A DNA stretch of 64,000 nucleotides from Pseudoalteromonas lipolytica (GCF_001306915.1 NZ_LJTC01000013.1:1-64000), one strand, 5' to 3'. Shown: positions 25,965 through 37,601, counted from the stretch's first letter. Made by a program: numbers and translations. Notes: generated by a model from the letters alone, not told the origin.

Positions 25965-26021
25965 GTTAATTTTACAGGTGTTAATATTGCGCTGTTTAGG
26001 GCTTAATCCTGTAAAATTAAC
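25965..26021. promoter_or_regulatory. 14-bp perfect inverted repeat in front of mrcB
   Basis: GTTAATTTTACAGG (25965-25978) and CCTGTAAAATTAAC (26008-26021) are exact complements 29 bases apart. The right arm ends 18 bp before the mrcB ATG. There is no T tract, so a simple terminator is unlikely. It could be a leader hairpin near the ribosome site or a paired operator. Confidence 0.6.
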
Positions 26022-26039
26022 TGACCAATAGCGAACTCA

Positions 26040-28364
26040 ATGGCTGATAAAAAAACTCCTGCAAAAAAGTCGTCTAGCAAACCTAAAGCGGCATCAAAAA
26101 AAACTACTGCTAAGCGCTCACGCACACCTCAAGTGCCTGCTAAAACAAGTTTATTGAGAAAACTTTGGTCAATTTTTTGGAAGCTTTCACTCGCAGTAAT
26201 AGTTGCCATGGTGCTGTATCTAATTTATTTAGATGCAAAAATCACTCGCCAATTTGAAGGCAATAAATGGCAGTTACCTGCACAAGTATATGCCCGCGCA
26301 ATGAGCTTTTATCCCGGGCAGTATTTGTCTCAGCAAGAGGTTATTTGGGAGTTAAACCGTTTAAATTACTCATCTGTGAATAAACTAAGCCGTACAGGTC
26401 AGTATGTTAAATCAGCAAACAGTATTAAAGTGTACCGTCGCGAGTTTGAGTTTTATGATGGCCTTGAAGATGCACACGTTATTGAGCTGCGTTTTTCAGG
26501 GCAGAAATTAGCAACTATCAAAGATAAGTTTGGCCGCCGTTTAAACAATGCTCGATTAGAGCCGGTTCAAATAGCTCGCATTGGTAATGATTCAAAACAA
26601 GATCGCGAGTTTGTGCCGCTAGATAAATTTCCGCCGATGCTAAAAGATACCTTGCTGGTGGTTGAAGATCGCAATTTCTATCAACACCATGGTGTATCTG
26701 TGTGGTCAATTATGCGCGCTTTATACAGCAATATTAAAGCCGGACGTACAGTGCAAGGGGGCAGTACTTTAACCCAGCAATTAGCAAAGAATATATACCT
26801 TACCCGTGAGCGTTCACTGGTGCGTAAGTTTAATGAAGCGCTTATTGCCTTGATATTAGATTACCGCTACAGCAAAGATGAAATTTTAGAAGCCTATCTG
26901 AATGAAGTGTATTTGGGTCAGTCTTACAATCAAGGTGTTCACGGTATGGGGCTTGCCGCTGAGTTTTATTTTTCAAAGCCTGTGGATGAGCTTGAATACG
27001 ACCAAATCGCGCTATTAGTCGCTATGGTAAAAGGGCCATCGTACTATAATCCGCGCCGTTATAGTGAGCGCGCAATGGAGCGCCGTGATTTAGTGCTGCG
27101 CTTAATGGTTGAAAACAAGCTAATTGATACCCGTGAGTACCGCGCAGCATTAAAGCGCCCTATTGATATTGCACCAATGAAAGACAGCTTGCAAAAGTCG
27201 TATCCGGGTTACTTAGAATTAGTTAACCGAGAATTAAAGCGCCTACTACCTGATCAGCAGGTGTTAGATGCTGGGGTGCGTGTATTCACTTATTTTGACT
27301 TACAAAAGCAAACGGCCATGGAAGAGTCTGTTGAGGCAAGTCTACCTTATCTAGAAAGACGCCCTAAAACAGAAGAGCTTGAGGCTGCGATGATTTCTGT
27401 TAATGTCGAAAAAGGTGGGGTGTCGGCATTAGTTGCAGGCCGTGACGTACGTTATTTTGGTTTTAACCGTGTGCTTGATACCAAACGTAATATTGGCTCA
27501 TTAGTTAAGCCAGCAGTTTATTTATCGGCATTTGAAAGTGGTCAGTTTAATGTTGCCACGTTGGTGGATGACTCACCGCTGCAAGTGACTAATGAGCAGG
27601 GTAAAGTGTGGCAACCTGAGAACTTCGACAAGCAGTTCCGCGGCCCTATGCCTCTTTATAAAGCATTTAGTAACAGTATTAATATCCCAGCCGTTAACAC
27701 GGGTCTTGATGTTGGAGTTGATAAAGTCGCTGATACCTTGAAGCGTTTAGGTGTAGAAGGGCGTATTGATCAATATCCGTCGTTACTTTTAGGTGCACTT
27801 GAGCTTTCAAGTTTTGAAGTAGCGCAGCTTTATACAACGCTTGCTGCTGATGGTCAGTACCGTGAATTAACGTCTATCTCAGCCCTTACAGACTCAGTAG
27901 GTAAAGTGCTTTACAAGCATGATGTCAGCTCACAAAAACGCTTTGATGACGCATCAATCTACATGACTAAGTATGCAATGAAGCGCGTGACTAAAGATGG
28001 CACGGCTAAACGCCTAAATGCTCATTTCCCATCAATTCAGCTTGCCGGTAAAACAGGCACCAGTAACGAATTACGCGATAGCTGGTTTGCCGGTTTTGAC
28101 CAAAACACCGTGACCGTTGCATGGATTGGCCGCGACGATAACAAGAGCACAGGTTTAACAGGCAGTGTTGGCGCACTAGAGGCCTACATTCGTTACCTTA
28201 AACCACTCAACCCTGAAGCTATAGCAGATACTCGTCCTGCATCTATCCGTTGGGCCTTTATTAATGAAGAAACTGGTCTGCAAGCGCCTCCGGGTTGTGG
28301 CAAAGTGGTGCAGCTACCTATACGTGCAAGCGAGTTTGAGCCGAGACCTAATTGTCAGCGCTAA
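26040..28364 (+). CDS. mrcB: bifunctional penicillin-binding protein 1B
   Basis: This class A PBP polymerises and cross-links peptidoglycan. The 774-residue protein has a lysine-rich cytoplasmic tail (about 1-40) and one membrane helix (about 49-65). A UB2H-like domain follows. The glycosyltransferase domain has the catalytic glutamate in [12 protein letters not shown] and [12 protein letters not shown]. The transpeptidase domain has the nucleophile Ser in GSLVKP (SxxK), SNSIN (SxN) and KTGTSN (KTG). The cysteine near the C-terminus is unremarkable. The 3' end overlaps the convergent chemoreceptor gene by 17 bp. Confidence 0.95.
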   Translation: MADKKTPAKKSSSKPKAASKKTTAKRSRTPQVPAKTSLLRKLWSIFWKLSLAVIVAMVLYLIYLDAKITRQFEGNKWQLPAQVYARAMSFYPGQYLSQQEVIWELNRLNYSSVNKLSRTGQYVKSANSIKVYRREFEFYDGLEDAHVIELRFSGQKLATIKDKFGRRLNNARLEPVQIARIGNDSKQDREFVPLDKFPPMLKDTLLVVEDRNFYQHHGVSVWSIMRALYSNIKAGRTVQGGSTLTQQLAKNIYLTRERSLVRKFNEALIALILDYRYSKDEILEAYLNEVYLGQSYNQGVHGMGLAAEFYFSKPVDELEYDQIALLVAMVKGPSYYNPRRYSERAMERRDLVLRLMVENKLIDTREYRAALKRPIDIAPMKDSLQKSYPGYLELVNRELKRLLPDQQVLDAGVRVFTYFDLQKQTAMEESVEASLPYLERRPKTEELEAAMISVNVEKGGVSALVAGRDVRYFGFNRVLDTKRNIGSLVKPAVYLSAFESGQFNVATLVDDSPLQVTNEQGKVWQPENFDKQFRGPMPLYKAFSNSINIPAVNTGLDVGVDKVADTLKRLGVEGRIDQYPSLLLGALELSSFEVAQLYTTLAADGQYRELTSISALTDSVGKVLYKHDVSSQKRFDDASIYMTKYAMKRVTKDGTAKRLNAHFPSIQLAGKTGTSNELRDSWFAGFDQNTVTVAWIGRDDNKSTGLTGSVGALEAYIRYLKPLNPEAIADTRPASIRWAFINEETGLQAPPGCGKVVQLPIRASEFEPRPNCQR

Positions 28365-30204
28365 ACTTGGCCATTGAATCATTTAGCTCAACACACAGTT
28401 GAGCTAAATTTTGTACGCTATTCATTGCCATAAGTGCACTTTTCTCTGTGTCTCTGGCAAGTTCACTGACATCTTCAGCGTGGTGTAAAGCGTTTTGAAT
28501 TGCAGTGCCTTGCTGACTGACTTGAACTGCTATTTGCTTTCCTTGCATGCCAATATCAGACATTGATGCTGCGACAGCTAATAAATTATTTTTAGTGTGC
28601 TCTGCACTTTGTGAACCTTGTTCCATCTTCTCTACGCTTGCTTGCATTTTATCTTGTGTTAGCTTTGTTGCGGATTGAAGTGAATTAATAATTTGGTGGA
28701 TCTCATGAGTTTGTTGTTGAGTGCGTTTTGCAAGGGTTCTTACTTCATCTGCAACAACCGCAAAGCCTCGGCCTTGTTCACCAGCTCTAGCTGCTTCTAT
28801 CGCAGCATTCAAAGCTAGTAGGTTGGTTTGCTCGGCAATTTCATTTATACCATTACTCACGCTACTAATCGCTTGGCTGTCTTTAGCAAGTAACTCTAAG
28901 GCAGCAAGACCCTCGTTGAACTCTTGTTGTAAATGACTCATGTGCGTGGCTAAATGTGCGCTTTCATCAGCACCTTTTTGTACTTTTTTGGCTGCAGATG
29001 AAGCTAAATCAACGGCTTGAGAGGCAGACACCTCGACATGTTCGGCAGCTTGGCTCATTTCTGATAAAGCTTGGCTAATAGTTGACACTCTTTGTTGCTG
29101 AACTTGTACATCTTGACTGGTTTTCTCAGAGTGACTCGTCACTGTATCTGTGGTTGTTATTACACTGCTCGTAGTGTGCTTGACTTCATTTACCATCAAA
29201 GAAAATGATGCCAATACATGATTAAACTCTTTTCCTATTGAGGTTAACTCATCTTTACCTGTTAACTTTAAACGCGCAGAGATATTACCTTGCGCGGCAC
29301 TGTTAGCGGTTTCTGAAAAAAGCTTCAGGGTATCAACTACTAAACGATAAAATCCAAGCATCAAGTAACTGGCTATTATTAAAGATAATAGAGCCGCAGC
29401 GATAACAAGGTACAAAATGAATTGTTCATTGTTTAGCTTATAACTAATGATACTCGTAAGGGCAGGCTCAGTGTCAGCAATGTACTCATCTATACTTTGG
29501 TTTAGATTCGCTTTAAGGCTCAAAAATTGTGCTTTGCTTAATTCTATCGTATCAGGCTCCAACAGCCTTTGGTTAACTTGTTGCGAAAACTGAGATATGT
29601 TTTCTAGTAATGTTTCAGCACTTGGAGATAGTTGCTCTTTTATTTTATGGTCTTGTTGGAAGGCGATGGATAACGCATCTTTAAATTGCCCAGATAACTG
29701 GGGCATCGCTTTAATTTGGTTTGATAAAGCAATAAAGCTTTCTGGCGTAAACTTACCTTGATTTAATACTTTTTCAGCACTTTGGTAGGTGCTATTAAGA
29801 TGGTAAATCAAGTTAGGCAAATGGGTGACTAAAGTACGATTTAAGTAATTAATAGTGAGGTTTTGACTAACAGCTAATTGCGACTCAATTGATACTGTTT
29901 CAAGTATGTTTTCTTCACTCGATGCATTGTGAGCATAACCTAAAGTTTGGGCGGAATTCAGCATGGCTTGTTGCTTGTTATCGACAAGATACGATAACAG
30001 CAAGCGGTAACTACTGATGCCTTTGTATTGTTGTTTTGAAACTTGGATATTTTCATTTAACAGACTGATTAGAAAAAATAAGCTCAGACACAGAGGAAAA
30101 ACTAATAAACTAAACAATAAAGTAATTTTATGTTTGTACTTAAGTTGTGCCATTAAATTAACAGCAGGTATTATGAGTCTATTCACAGTTTTCTCGCTAA
30201 ACAA
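28348..30204 (-). CDS. methyl-accepting chemotaxis protein
   Basis: This transmembrane chemoreceptor has 618 residues. TM1 is about residues 29-50, a periplasmic sensory segment of about 200 residues is mostly helical (4-helix-bundle type), and TM2 is about 253-280. A HAMP domain and the cytoplasmic signalling domain follow, with the conserved tip [35 protein letters not shown] (in part). The ligand is unknown. There is no C-terminal CheR-binding pentapeptide. It overlaps the mrcB 3' end by 17 bp in a convergent arrangement, an unusually tight junction. Confidence 0.93.
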   Translation of the reverse strand: MFSEKTVNRLIIPAVNLMAQLKYKHKITLLFSLLVFPLCLSLFFLISLLNENIQVSKQQYKGISSYRLLLSYLVDNKQQAMLNSAQTLGYAHNASSEENILETVSIESQLAVSQNLTINYLNRTLVTHLPNLIYHLNSTYQSAEKVLNQGKFTPESFIALSNQIKAMPQLSGQFKDALSIAFQQDHKIKEQLSPSAETLLENISQFSQQVNQRLLEPDTIELSKAQFLSLKANLNQSIDEYIADTEPALTSIISYKLNNEQFILYLVIAAALLSLIIASYLMLGFYRLVVDTLKLFSETANSAAQGNISARLKLTGKDELTSIGKEFNHVLASFSLMVNEVKHTTSSVITTTDTVTSHSEKTSQDVQVQQQRVSTISQALSEMSQAAEHVEVSASQAVDLASSAAKKVQKGADESAHLATHMSHLQQEFNEGLAALELLAKDSQAISSVSNGINEIAEQTNLLALNAAIEAARAGEQGRGFAVVADEVRTLAKRTQQQTHEIHQIINSLQSATKLTQDKMQASVEKMEQGSQSAEHTKNNLLAVAASMSDIGMQGKQIAVQVSQQGTAIQNALHHAEDVSELARDTEKSALMAMNSVQNLAQLCVELNDSMAKFSADN

Positions 30205-30256
30205 TACTAGTATAAAAAGAATAGACCGAAAAATAAGATATTTTCATTCAAATAAA

Positions 30257-30289
30257 AAAAGCCCTCACACTTTCATGTGAGGGCTTTTT
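30257..30289 (-). terminator. terminator after hemL, probably bidirectional
   Basis: AGCCCTCACA / TGTGAGGGCT with a short loop and A/T tracts on both sides lies just past the hemL stop on the minus strand. Confidence 0.9.
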
Positions 30290-30304
30290 CAAAATAATAG
30301 CTTT

Positions 30305-31585
30305 TTACAGCTTCGCGAATGCGCGCTCTGCGGCTGCAATGGTGTCGTTGATCTCTTTTTCAGAGTGCTCAGCGCACACAAAGCCTGCTTCAAACGCCGA
30401 AGGAGCGAGATAAACACCTTCTTCTAGCATTAAGTGGAAGAACTTTTTGAAGCGTTCTAAATCACACTCAGTCGCTTGTTGGTAGCTAGTTACTTTTTCT
30501 TTATCAGTAAAGAAGAAACCGTACATACCACCTGCGTAGTTTGTTGTAAGTGCAATACCTGCTTTTTTCGCAGCGGCTTCAAAGCCTTCACAAATTGCTT
30601 TGCTCTTTGCTTCAAGCTCGTCGTGCAGGCCGTCAGCACTTAAAAGCTCTAAAGATTTTAAACCGGCAGCCATGGCAATTGGGTTACCTGATAATGTGCC
30701 CGCTTGATAAACTGGACCAACAGGTGCGATGTAATCCATGATTTCTTTCTTACCGCCAAATGCACCCACTGGCATACCGCCACCGATCACTTTACCTAAA
30801 CAGGTTAGGTCTGGTTTGATGTTGTAATAAGCCTGTGCGCCACCTAAAGCAACACGGAAACCTGTCATTACTTCATCAAAAATAAGCACAGATTTGTATT
30901 CATCACACACCTCACGCAGACCTTCTAAGAAGCCTGATACAGGTGGAATACAGTTCATGTTGCCAGCAACAGGCTCAACGATGATACAAGCGATGTCGTC
31001 AGCATATTTTGCGAAAATTGCTTTTACTTCATCAAGGTTGTTAAACGACACAGTTAAGGTGTGTTTAGCAAAGTCTTCAGGAATACCTGGTGAATTTGGT
31101 ACACCCATAGTCAGTGCGCCTGAGCCTGCTTTTACTAGTAGTGAGTCTGCATGACCGTGGTAACAGCCTTCAAACTTTAAGATTTTGTCACGGCCAGTGA
31201 AACCACGTGCTAAGCGAATTGCACTCATTGTTGCCTCAGTACCTGAGCTTACCATACGTACTTTTTCGATTGATGGTACTAGCTCTTTTACTTTTTCGGC
31301 CATTAAGATTTCAGTTTCGGTTGGCGCACCATAGCTTAAGCCATTTTCTACGGCTTCTAATACCGCTTGCTTAATAGCTGGGTGGTTATGGCCCATGATC
31401 ATGGGTCCCCATGAACCAACGTAATCGATATAACGGTTACCATCAGCATCAAAGGTAAAAGGGCCTTCAGCTTTAGTGATGAATAAAGGAGTACCGCCAA
31501 CGCCATTGAAGGCACGAACTGGTGAGTTAACACCGCCTGGGATTGATTCTTGCGCGCGATTAAAAAGATCTTGGCTAATTGTCAT
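30305..31585 (-). CDS. hemL: glutamate-1-semialdehyde 2,1-aminomutase
   Basis: This PLP enzyme makes 5-aminolevulinate in the C5 haem pathway. The 426-residue length is normal. Motifs include [11 protein letters not shown] at the N-terminus and [16 protein letters not shown] for the phosphate-binding loop. [11 protein letters not shown] contains the PLP aspartate, and [18 protein letters not shown] contains the Schiff-base lysine. It is a single gene, about 70 bp from pyrB. HemJ encoded nearby acts later in the same pathway. Confidence 0.97.
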   Translation of the reverse strand: MTISQDLFNRAQESIPGGVNSPVRAFNGVGGTPLFITKAEGPFTFDADGNRYIDYVGSWGPMIMGHNHPAIKQAVLEAVENGLSYGAPTETEILMAEKVKELVPSIEKVRMVSSGTEATMSAIRLARGFTGRDKILKFEGCYHGHADSLLVKAGSGALTMGVPNSPGIPEDFAKHTLTVSFNNLDEVKAIFAKYADDIACIIVEPVAGNMNCIPPVSGFLEGLREVCDEYKSVLIFDEVMTGFRVALGGAQAYYNIKPDLTCLGKVIGGGMPVGAFGGKKEIMDYIAPVGPVYQAGTLSGNPIAMAAGLKSLELLSADGLHDELEAKSKAICEGFEAAAKKAGIALTTNYAGGMYGFFFTDKEKVTSYQQATECDLERFKKFFHLMLEEGVYLAPSAFEAGFVCAEHSEKEINDTIAAAERAFAKL

Positions 31586-31657
31586 GAATAGTCCTATTGG
31601 GTTGTCACGTTAAATGAGTTGGTTTGCGAGGGCTCAAAGAGCCCAAAACGAAGCAAG

Positions 31658-32674
31658 TTAGCTATTACGTTTACGGCTAAACCAAGGCACGTCGACTTCA
31701 TATTGCTCAACTTTGTCGGCAACATCTAAGGTTAGAGCAAACAACGCCATGCGAATTAACACGCCATTTTGCACTTGGCGGAAAATTGCTAGGTTGTCGT
31801 TGCTATTTAAATCGTTATCTAGCTCGTTTGCCTCTAAACGGCTGTCACGAGGGAGTGGGTGCATCAATACTGAGTTTGGCTTACAGTGTGCGTTGTAAAT
31901 TGCTTGGCTGATACGGAAACCACCACGGTATTTGTTAGCTTCTTCTTGTGAAGGGAAGCGTTCTTCTTGGATACGGGTTTGATACACAATATCGGCCGCC
32001 AAGTTGCCTTCCATCTTATCGACTACTTGAATTTTATGACCTGCGTTATCTACAGCATCTAAAATGTAGTCTGGCATTTGTAAGCCATCAGGTGCCACCA
32101 TAGAGAACTTAACGTCTTTATAATGACAAAGTAATTTAGATAAAGAGTGCACAGTACGGCCATATTTTAAATCACCTACTAGGGCAATGTGCATACCGTC
32201 GATGCTTTGGTTGAAGCGACCTAGTTCACGCTCAATTGTTAGTAAGTCCAGTAGGGCTTGTGTTGGGTGCTCATTTGGGCCGTCACCGCCATTAATCACT
32301 GGCACGTCACACCCAGTGGCAAACTCAGCAACAGATCCTGCGTCAGGGTGGCGCATTGCGACTGCATCTGCATACGCTGAGATAACGCGAGCGGTATCAT
32401 ACAAAGATTCACCTTTTGCAAGCGCCGAGCTTTGCATACCTGTTGTTTCACGAACCAAACCACCTAGTAAGTTAAATGCTGTACCAAAACTTACGCGAGT
32501 ACGCGTGCTTGGTTCAAAGAACAAGTTCGCTAAAATTGCGCCCTCTAAAACATTGGTGCGCTTTTGCTTTTTAGCATAAGGCTCCATTTTCTTAGCAACT
32601 GCAAAAATACGTTCAATACAATCTCGATCAAGCTGATTGACCGACAGGATATTTTCACCTTGGAAACTTAGCAT
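31658..32674 (-). CDS. pyrB: aspartate carbamoyltransferase catalytic subunit
   Basis: PyrB condenses carbamoyl phosphate with aspartate in pyrimidine synthesis. The 338-residue protein has the carbamoyl-phosphate loop FFEPSTRTRVSF, DGPNEHPTQALLDLLTI and the aspartate-loop motif LMHPLPRDSRL. A pyrI regulatory-subunit gene is not adjacent. No pyrimidine attenuator (leader peptide plus hairpin) could be recognised in the 100 bp upstream. Confidence 0.96.
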   Translation of the reverse strand: MLSFQGENILSVNQLDRDCIERIFAVAKKMEPYAKKQKRTNVLEGAILANLFFEPSTRTRVSFGTAFNLLGGLVRETTGMQSSALAKGESLYDTARVISAYADAVAMRHPDAGSVAEFATGCDVPVINGGDGPNEHPTQALLDLLTIERELGRFNQSIDGMHIALVGDLKYGRTVHSLSKLLCHYKDVKFSMVAPDGLQMPDYILDAVDNAGHKIQVVDKMEGNLAADIVYQTRIQEERFPSQEEANKYRGGFRISQAIYNAHCKPNSVLMHPLPRDSRLEANELDNDLNSNDNLAIFRQVQNGVLIRMALFALTLDVADKVEQYEVDVPWFSRKRNS

Positions 32675-32778
32675 GGGGTTTGTTCCTAATCATATTTATA
32701 GGGCGCTGGCACTCGGTATGGGAGGCCGCATAAATTTGCGCAGTACTATAGCAAATTTTTAACGTTCACAGCAGCAAA

Positions 32779-33213
32779 TTATAAGTTAGGTTTAATAATT
32801 GCCAGTGCCACTATAGCTAAAAGGATGAGTACCGGAACTTCATTAAAAATACGGTAAAAGCGATCGCTACGAGTATTGCGATCATGCTTAAAGTCAGCCA
32901 GTAATTTAAAGCAATAGCCATGATATATATAAAGGATAATTACTAACACCAGTTTGTAGTGCAGCCACATGCTGTATCTAAACCAATCACGACCATATTC
33001 AAAAATGGTCAGTAAGCCAAATACCAATGTTAAAACGGCAAACGGCGTCACAAAAAACAGTAAGCGGCGTTCCATTACTTTCAGCATTGAGTTACAGGCT
33101 TTTTCTTCACTCATTGCGTGGTAAACAAAAAGACGTGGCAGGTAAAAAATACCGGCAAACCAAGCAATCATAAAAAATACGTGGAAGGTTTTATAAACTA
33201 ATAGCGCAGTCAT
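32779..33213 (-). CDS. hemJ: protoporphyrinogen oxidase HemJ
   Basis: HemJ (UPF0093) is a membrane haem-containing enzyme that oxidises protoporphyrinogen IX. The 144-residue protein has four hydrophobic helices. The conserved YKTFHVFFMIAWFAGIFYLPRLFVYHAM contains the family's essential histidine, and SMLKVMERRLLFFVTPF and HYKLVLVIILYIYHG contain further conserved residues. It lies 20 bp downstream of the ClC antiporter gene on the same strand and may share its transcript. Confidence 0.9.
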   Translation of the reverse strand: MTALLVYKTFHVFFMIAWFAGIFYLPRLFVYHAMSEEKACNSMLKVMERRLLFFVTPFAVLTLVFGLLTIFEYGRDWFRYSMWLHYKLVLVIILYIYHGYCFKLLADFKHDRNTRSDRFYRIFNEVPVLILLAIVALAIIKPNL

Positions 33214-33233
33214 TTAAGCATCCATTTTAATTG

Positions 33234-34916
33234 TTATAACAAACTATTGCGTATGGTAAGAATATGTCTGATTTGGTCCCAACGCAAAAGGCCCATAATC
33301 TGTTGGTTATCAAGTAGGTTGTAAATATACACCGCACCGCTGCGTTTATCTTTTAGTAAGTCAAAAGCATCGGCTAATGTTGCTTGGCTACTAAGGCCGG
33401 CAAGGCTGATATATTTGATGTTACTTTCTTGGTCAGACATCAAACTTAAATCATATTCAGCAAGACGATAGCCATTCTCTTCATCATGAACAATCAGCGG
33501 GGTTTGGCTATCAAGGGCATCGAGCGATTCTTTAATTTGTTGTTTGTCGTCACTGTAAAGCAGTTTGAACTGCTCATCCATTTCATCCATCACGCCTACT
33601 TTTTGTAATGCTTCTGTGGCAGGCGATATTTGATACTCAAGCCCTTGGAAGTCAAGTTGCTGCATAAAAATAGAGCGGTTACCAAAAAACTGTAATGCTG
33701 TGACATAAGCCGTTGAGATCACCAACATGGCTGGCACAATGATCTCGGGGCTTGAGGTTAACTCCATAACCGTAGTGAGTGCAGCAAGTGGTGCGTGTAA
33801 TGTAGCGGCCAATAACCCTGCCATGCCAAGCATGCTGTAGGTACCTGTGATATCTACTCCTGGGCTAATAAACTGCGCAAAGAAGGCCATTAAGGTGCCC
33901 ATTAATACCCCAAGCCCAATAACAGGGCCGATGATCCCACCTGGAATACCTAAACCAATGGCAAATAAGGTGGCGAGTAATTTGGCAATCAAGATGGTTG
34001 TTAAAAACTGCACATCATCTGGTGATTCAATAGCAATAGTGATGGCGCTCATACCTGAACCCATTGCATGAGGAACCATATAAGCAATTAACCCTGCAAT
34101 TAACCCTGCCAGTAATAGGCGAGGAAACATGCTAAGCGGTTTAAAAGTGCGGATTATAAGCATCAAGTTTTGGTTAAACGCATAGGCAACAGCCCCTAGT
34201 GCCATACCAAATATGATTAAAAATGGGTAATGCCAGCCACTCAATGGGTTCATGGTGATAAGCGCAAGCTCTGAAGCATCACCAAATACAAACTGAGTGG
34301 CTAAAGCACCAGTAACCGCAGCGAGCATAATGGGCACAAAAATATGCACTTTATATTCCCTAAGCACCACCTCCATAACAAAGATAACGGCTGCAAGTGG
34401 GGTGTTAAATGAGGCTGCAATTCCGGCTGCAACGCCACAACCGGTGAGGGTACGCATTGCATTGTGTGGAAGGTGTAGTTTATCGGCCAGTAAACTGGCA
34501 CCTGTTGCACCCATATGTACCGACGGGCCTTCTCGGCCCACCGAAAAACCACTGATCAAGGCTAAAGCACCACCAACAAATTGGTTAACCGTGTTATAGA
34601 GTGGCATATGACCGTAGTATTTTTTTATTCGATGAATGACAAATGGAATACCAAGTCGATAATGTTTAAATCCAGTTGAAGCTGCAAAAAGGGCAATTAA
34701 TAAGGCTGCGCCGACTGGTAATAAAACACGTTCAAGAGTAGGAAGCGTAGAAAAGTCATCAGGCTTTTCTAAGAATAAGCTTTGGAAAAACATGATTGTA
34801 AGGCGAAAGAATATGATCAGCACTGCCGCAATTAACCCTGCACTCACACCAAGTAAGCACAATTGCACAGATGTTTTAGGCTTTGCTAGTCGACGTCTTA
34901 GTCTCTCAAGCCACAT
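33234..34916 (-). CDS. ClC family chloride channel/antiporter
   Basis: This 560-residue membrane protein of the CLC family moves chloride in exchange for protons or as a channel. The selectivity signatures are visible: GSGMSA, GREGPSVHMG (with the gating glutamate) and GIPGGIIGPVIGLG. Multiple helices occupy residues about 20-415. The cytosolic C-terminal region (about 440-560), ending LLDNQQIMGLLRWDQI, looks like a CBS-type regulatory module. Acid resistance or volume control is a possible role. ClcA orthology is not certain. Confidence 0.9.
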   Translation of the reverse strand: MWLERLRRRLAKPKTSVQLCLLGVSAGLIAAVLIIFFRLTIMFFQSLFLEKPDDFSTLPTLERVLLPVGAALLIALFAASTGFKHYRLGIPFVIHRIKKYYGHMPLYNTVNQFVGGALALISGFSVGREGPSVHMGATGASLLADKLHLPHNAMRTLTGCGVAAGIAASFNTPLAAVIFVMEVVLREYKVHIFVPIMLAAVTGALATQFVFGDASELALITMNPLSGWHYPFLIIFGMALGAVAYAFNQNLMLIIRTFKPLSMFPRLLLAGLIAGLIAYMVPHAMGSGMSAITIAIESPDDVQFLTTILIAKLLATLFAIGLGIPGGIIGPVIGLGVLMGTLMAFFAQFISPGVDITGTYSMLGMAGLLAATLHAPLAALTTVMELTSSPEIIVPAMLVISTAYVTALQFFGNRSIFMQQLDFQGLEYQISPATEALQKVGVMDEMDEQFKLLYSDDKQQIKESLDALDSQTPLIVHDEENGYRLAEYDLSLMSDQESNIKYISLAGLSSQATLADAFDLLKDKRSGAVYIYNLLDNQQIMGLLRWDQIRHILTIRNSLL

Positions 34917-35046
34917 GCATATTTCCTCACAGCACTTTTGAGCCGCAGTTTACCAAATCAAACTCACTAAGTCGTTGGCATTTTATATTTTTATCTTCTT
35001 TTTGGGAAAATCGAGCAGATTATAATGTTTAATGACTGAGCCAAGG

Positions 35047-37422
35047 TTATGGTTGCATACTTATCACTGTCATAGGAGAGTTATGTTTTTGCTTGTACAT
35101 GCGCTCATCAGCTTTATTTAATAAGTCGTCAAGTGATTTTGCATCATCAGGATATAAAGCATAACCAACACTTGCGCCTACATTTAAATAACCCACCTCA
35201 GATGCAATTGGCGTTGATATTGAGTTAATAAAACGTGTTAGAGCTCGCTCAATCTGATTTTGATTTTCTATATCAGTAATGACTATGACAAATTCATCAC
35301 CCCCAATGCGTGCAACACAATCTGTTTTTCGGGCTGTTTCAAGTAACCGTTTAGCAATTTCAACAAGCACGAAATCACCAACTAAATGACCATGGGTGTC
35401 ATTGATGGGCTTAAATTTGTCAAGGTCAAAGTATAAACAACCAACCTTACCACCTGTGCGTTCAACACGGTCAAACTCATGATTAATAAACTTACTTAAA
35501 GCGCTTCTATTTGCAAGACCGGTAAGATGATCTGTTTGTGCCAACATTCGTATCTGTTGCTCAGCCAAAACCCGCTTGGTAATATCAAAATTGACGCCGA
35601 TCATCCGTTTTCCGTGGATTCTTCCGTCGGCATTGATATAGCGAGTTCTGCCAGAAGATAAAACGATACGAAACTCAGCATGAAATTCTTCATTGTTTAG
35701 TATCGAAAGCTTGAGCTTATTTGTAACGTCCTCATAATCATCTGGGTGTAAGGTGCTCGCCCATGTTGAGTAATTGCCTTTAAAAGATGTTTTTGGAATT
35801 TCGAACAAGGTATGCATCCAGTCATCCCAGATTAATTCATTGGTTTCAAAGTTCCACTCCCAAATTCCAATGTGTGCTGCATCTGCAGCCATTGACATCC
35901 GTTGATGTAAGTTCTCAAGATCTGTTTTTGCTTGTTTTAATTCAGTAACATCTTCAGATACATCCAGTAAGTAGCGAGCTTTTCCTTGAGCGTCTCTAAT
36001 TGCGAGCTTTCTGGTTCGAAGATAATGCGTTCGACCATTTATGGTCATAGGCTTCTCAGTTACAAAAAGTGTTTCGTTACTTTTTAGTACATCCCTATCA
36101 GTTTGAATAAAATTCACGGCGTCCTCATCGCTAAAAATATCAAAGTCATTTAAGCCAATGAGTTGCTCTTTAGTTTTACCTAAAAGTTGCTCACCTGCTT
36201 TATTGACATGGCTAAATGTTAGATGCTCGGCCTCTTTTACGAACAGCATAATAGGTAAGTTATCGAAAATTGTTTGTGTAAACGCTTCTTGGTTTTGAAT
36301 GTCGCTTAGGTCTTTAATAGTTGCAACGTAAGAGCCCGCTTCTTTTTTGCCAATGGAGCTAATTGTGAGAGTGATAGGAAAGTAGCATTTATCTTTACGT
36401 AACCCCTTTAATAGGCGGCTCTTATTTGTACTCACGTTTTCTTTTTTTTGCTGTGGGTCGCAGAATATCTCATCTAACTGCGATGATTGTTTTGGGATTA
36501 AAGTGTGGATATGTTTACCGATTAGGTGGGTTGGTTCATAGCCAAAAACAGGAAGAACTGCTGGGTTAGCGAATTCAATTACTCCTACGTTATTAAAGCT
36601 AATAACGACATCTTGAACTGTATTCAGCACGGCTTCAAGTTTGGCTGATAGTAAACTTCGTGCTCTAAGTTCGACAATTCCTAATACAAACAGACTTAGG
36701 GCTAATAAGACGGATATAATTAATTTTGCAAGCGCAGCGTTATCATGGCCAGATGTATAAATGGTATAATCAGTCTCAAATACAGTCATTGAAATCATAC
36801 CAATGTAGTGCATGCTTGAAATAGCACTCCCCATAATGACTGCAACGAGAATGTTTATACGTGTTTGGTTTACCTCACGCTCATTTCTAAAATCATTAAT
36901 CCATAGTGCAATGCCAGAAAGAACAATTGCGACTAAAATCGATAATGAAAATAACCAAGGTTCATAGGCCATGTGGGCTGGCATCATCATTGCCATCATG
37001 CCAATAAAGTGCATACAACCAATACCAGCCCCCATAAGTACACTTCGAAAAACTAGCCCTTTGCCACGCCCAATAGTGGGGGAAAGAACAATATAACTTG
37101 CAAAAACGCTTGGCAAAATAGAGATCAAAGTGACCGTGATGTTGTATTCAACAGCGATAGGAAGTTTATAGGCGAGCATACCTACAAAATGCATACCCCA
37201 GATACCAATACCTAAAAAGCACGATGCTAACAAAGTCCATACAAGGCTTTCATTTCTTAATTGAGAGCTTTTTATTTTTGCTGATAGTAAAAATGAAATG
37301 TAAGAAGCAAAGACCGCAGTAAGTACGGATAAGCAAACGAGTAAACTATCGTACTGCGCAGGGATTGTTTGCGAGCTAGTTAAGCTTGGACTAATGAAAT
37401 GCAGCTTTAAATGATCTATCAC
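35047..37422 (-). CDS. MHYT-PAS-GGDEF sensor diguanylate cyclase
   Basis: This 791-residue membrane protein has an N-terminal MHYT sensor (about residues 20-250) with repeated MHFVGM, MHFIGM and MHYIGM motifs, proposed to bind metal for sensing O2, CO or NO. At least three PAS-like segments follow (about 265-380, 385-500, 510-620), including a PAS with WEWNFETNELIWDDW. The C-terminal cyclase has RIGGDEFVIV with an intact RKTD inhibitory site five residues ahead. No EAL domain is present. It would synthesise c-di-GMP in response to a small ligand. It is monocistronic. Confidence 0.93.
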   Translation of the reverse strand: MIDHLKLHFISPSLTSSQTIPAQYDSLLVCLSVLTAVFASYISFLLSAKIKSSQLRNESLVWTLLASCFLGIGIWGMHFVGMLAYKLPIAVEYNITVTLISILPSVFASYIVLSPTIGRGKGLVFRSVLMGAGIGCMHFIGMMAMMMPAHMAYEPWLFSLSILVAIVLSGIALWINDFRNEREVNQTRINILVAVIMGSAISSMHYIGMISMTVFETDYTIYTSGHDNAALAKLIISVLLALSLFVLGIVELRARSLLSAKLEAVLNTVQDVVISFNNVGVIEFANPAVLPVFGYEPTHLIGKHIHTLIPKQSSQLDEIFCDPQQKKENVSTNKSRLLKGLRKDKCYFPITLTISSIGKKEAGSYVATIKDLSDIQNQEAFTQTIFDNLPIMLFVKEAEHLTFSHVNKAGEQLLGKTKEQLIGLNDFDIFSDEDAVNFIQTDRDVLKSNETLFVTEKPMTINGRTHYLRTRKLAIRDAQGKARYLLDVSEDVTELKQAKTDLENLHQRMSMAADAAHIGIWEWNFETNELIWDDWMHTLFEIPKTSFKGNYSTWASTLHPDDYEDVTNKLKLSILNNEEFHAEFRIVLSSGRTRYINADGRIHGKRMIGVNFDITKRVLAEQQIRMLAQTDHLTGLANRSALSKFINHEFDRVERTGGKVGCLYFDLDKFKPINDTHGHLVGDFVLVEIAKRLLETARKTDCVARIGGDEFVIVITDIENQNQIERALTRFINSISTPIASEVGYLNVGASVGYALYPDDAKSLDDLLNKADERMYKQKHNSPMTVISMQP

Positions 37423-37601
37423 TGTGATGGTCCCTCATCGCATAACTTTTACATGGGTAAAAAGTACTACAATTAAATGTTAGTTCAATGCGAATATGTT
37501 AGCCAATCCTATACTAAAATATTTTCAATGGGAGGCGATACTTGATTAAAATACTCGGGTATTAGATAATTGCGACCATTATAGGTTTTGAGGGTTTTGG
37601 T

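Noticed and set aside
34297..34599. Plus-strand frame of 100 codons antisense to the ClC gene
   Set aside because: It is low-complexity and lies wholly inside a well-supported gene, so it is a shadow frame.
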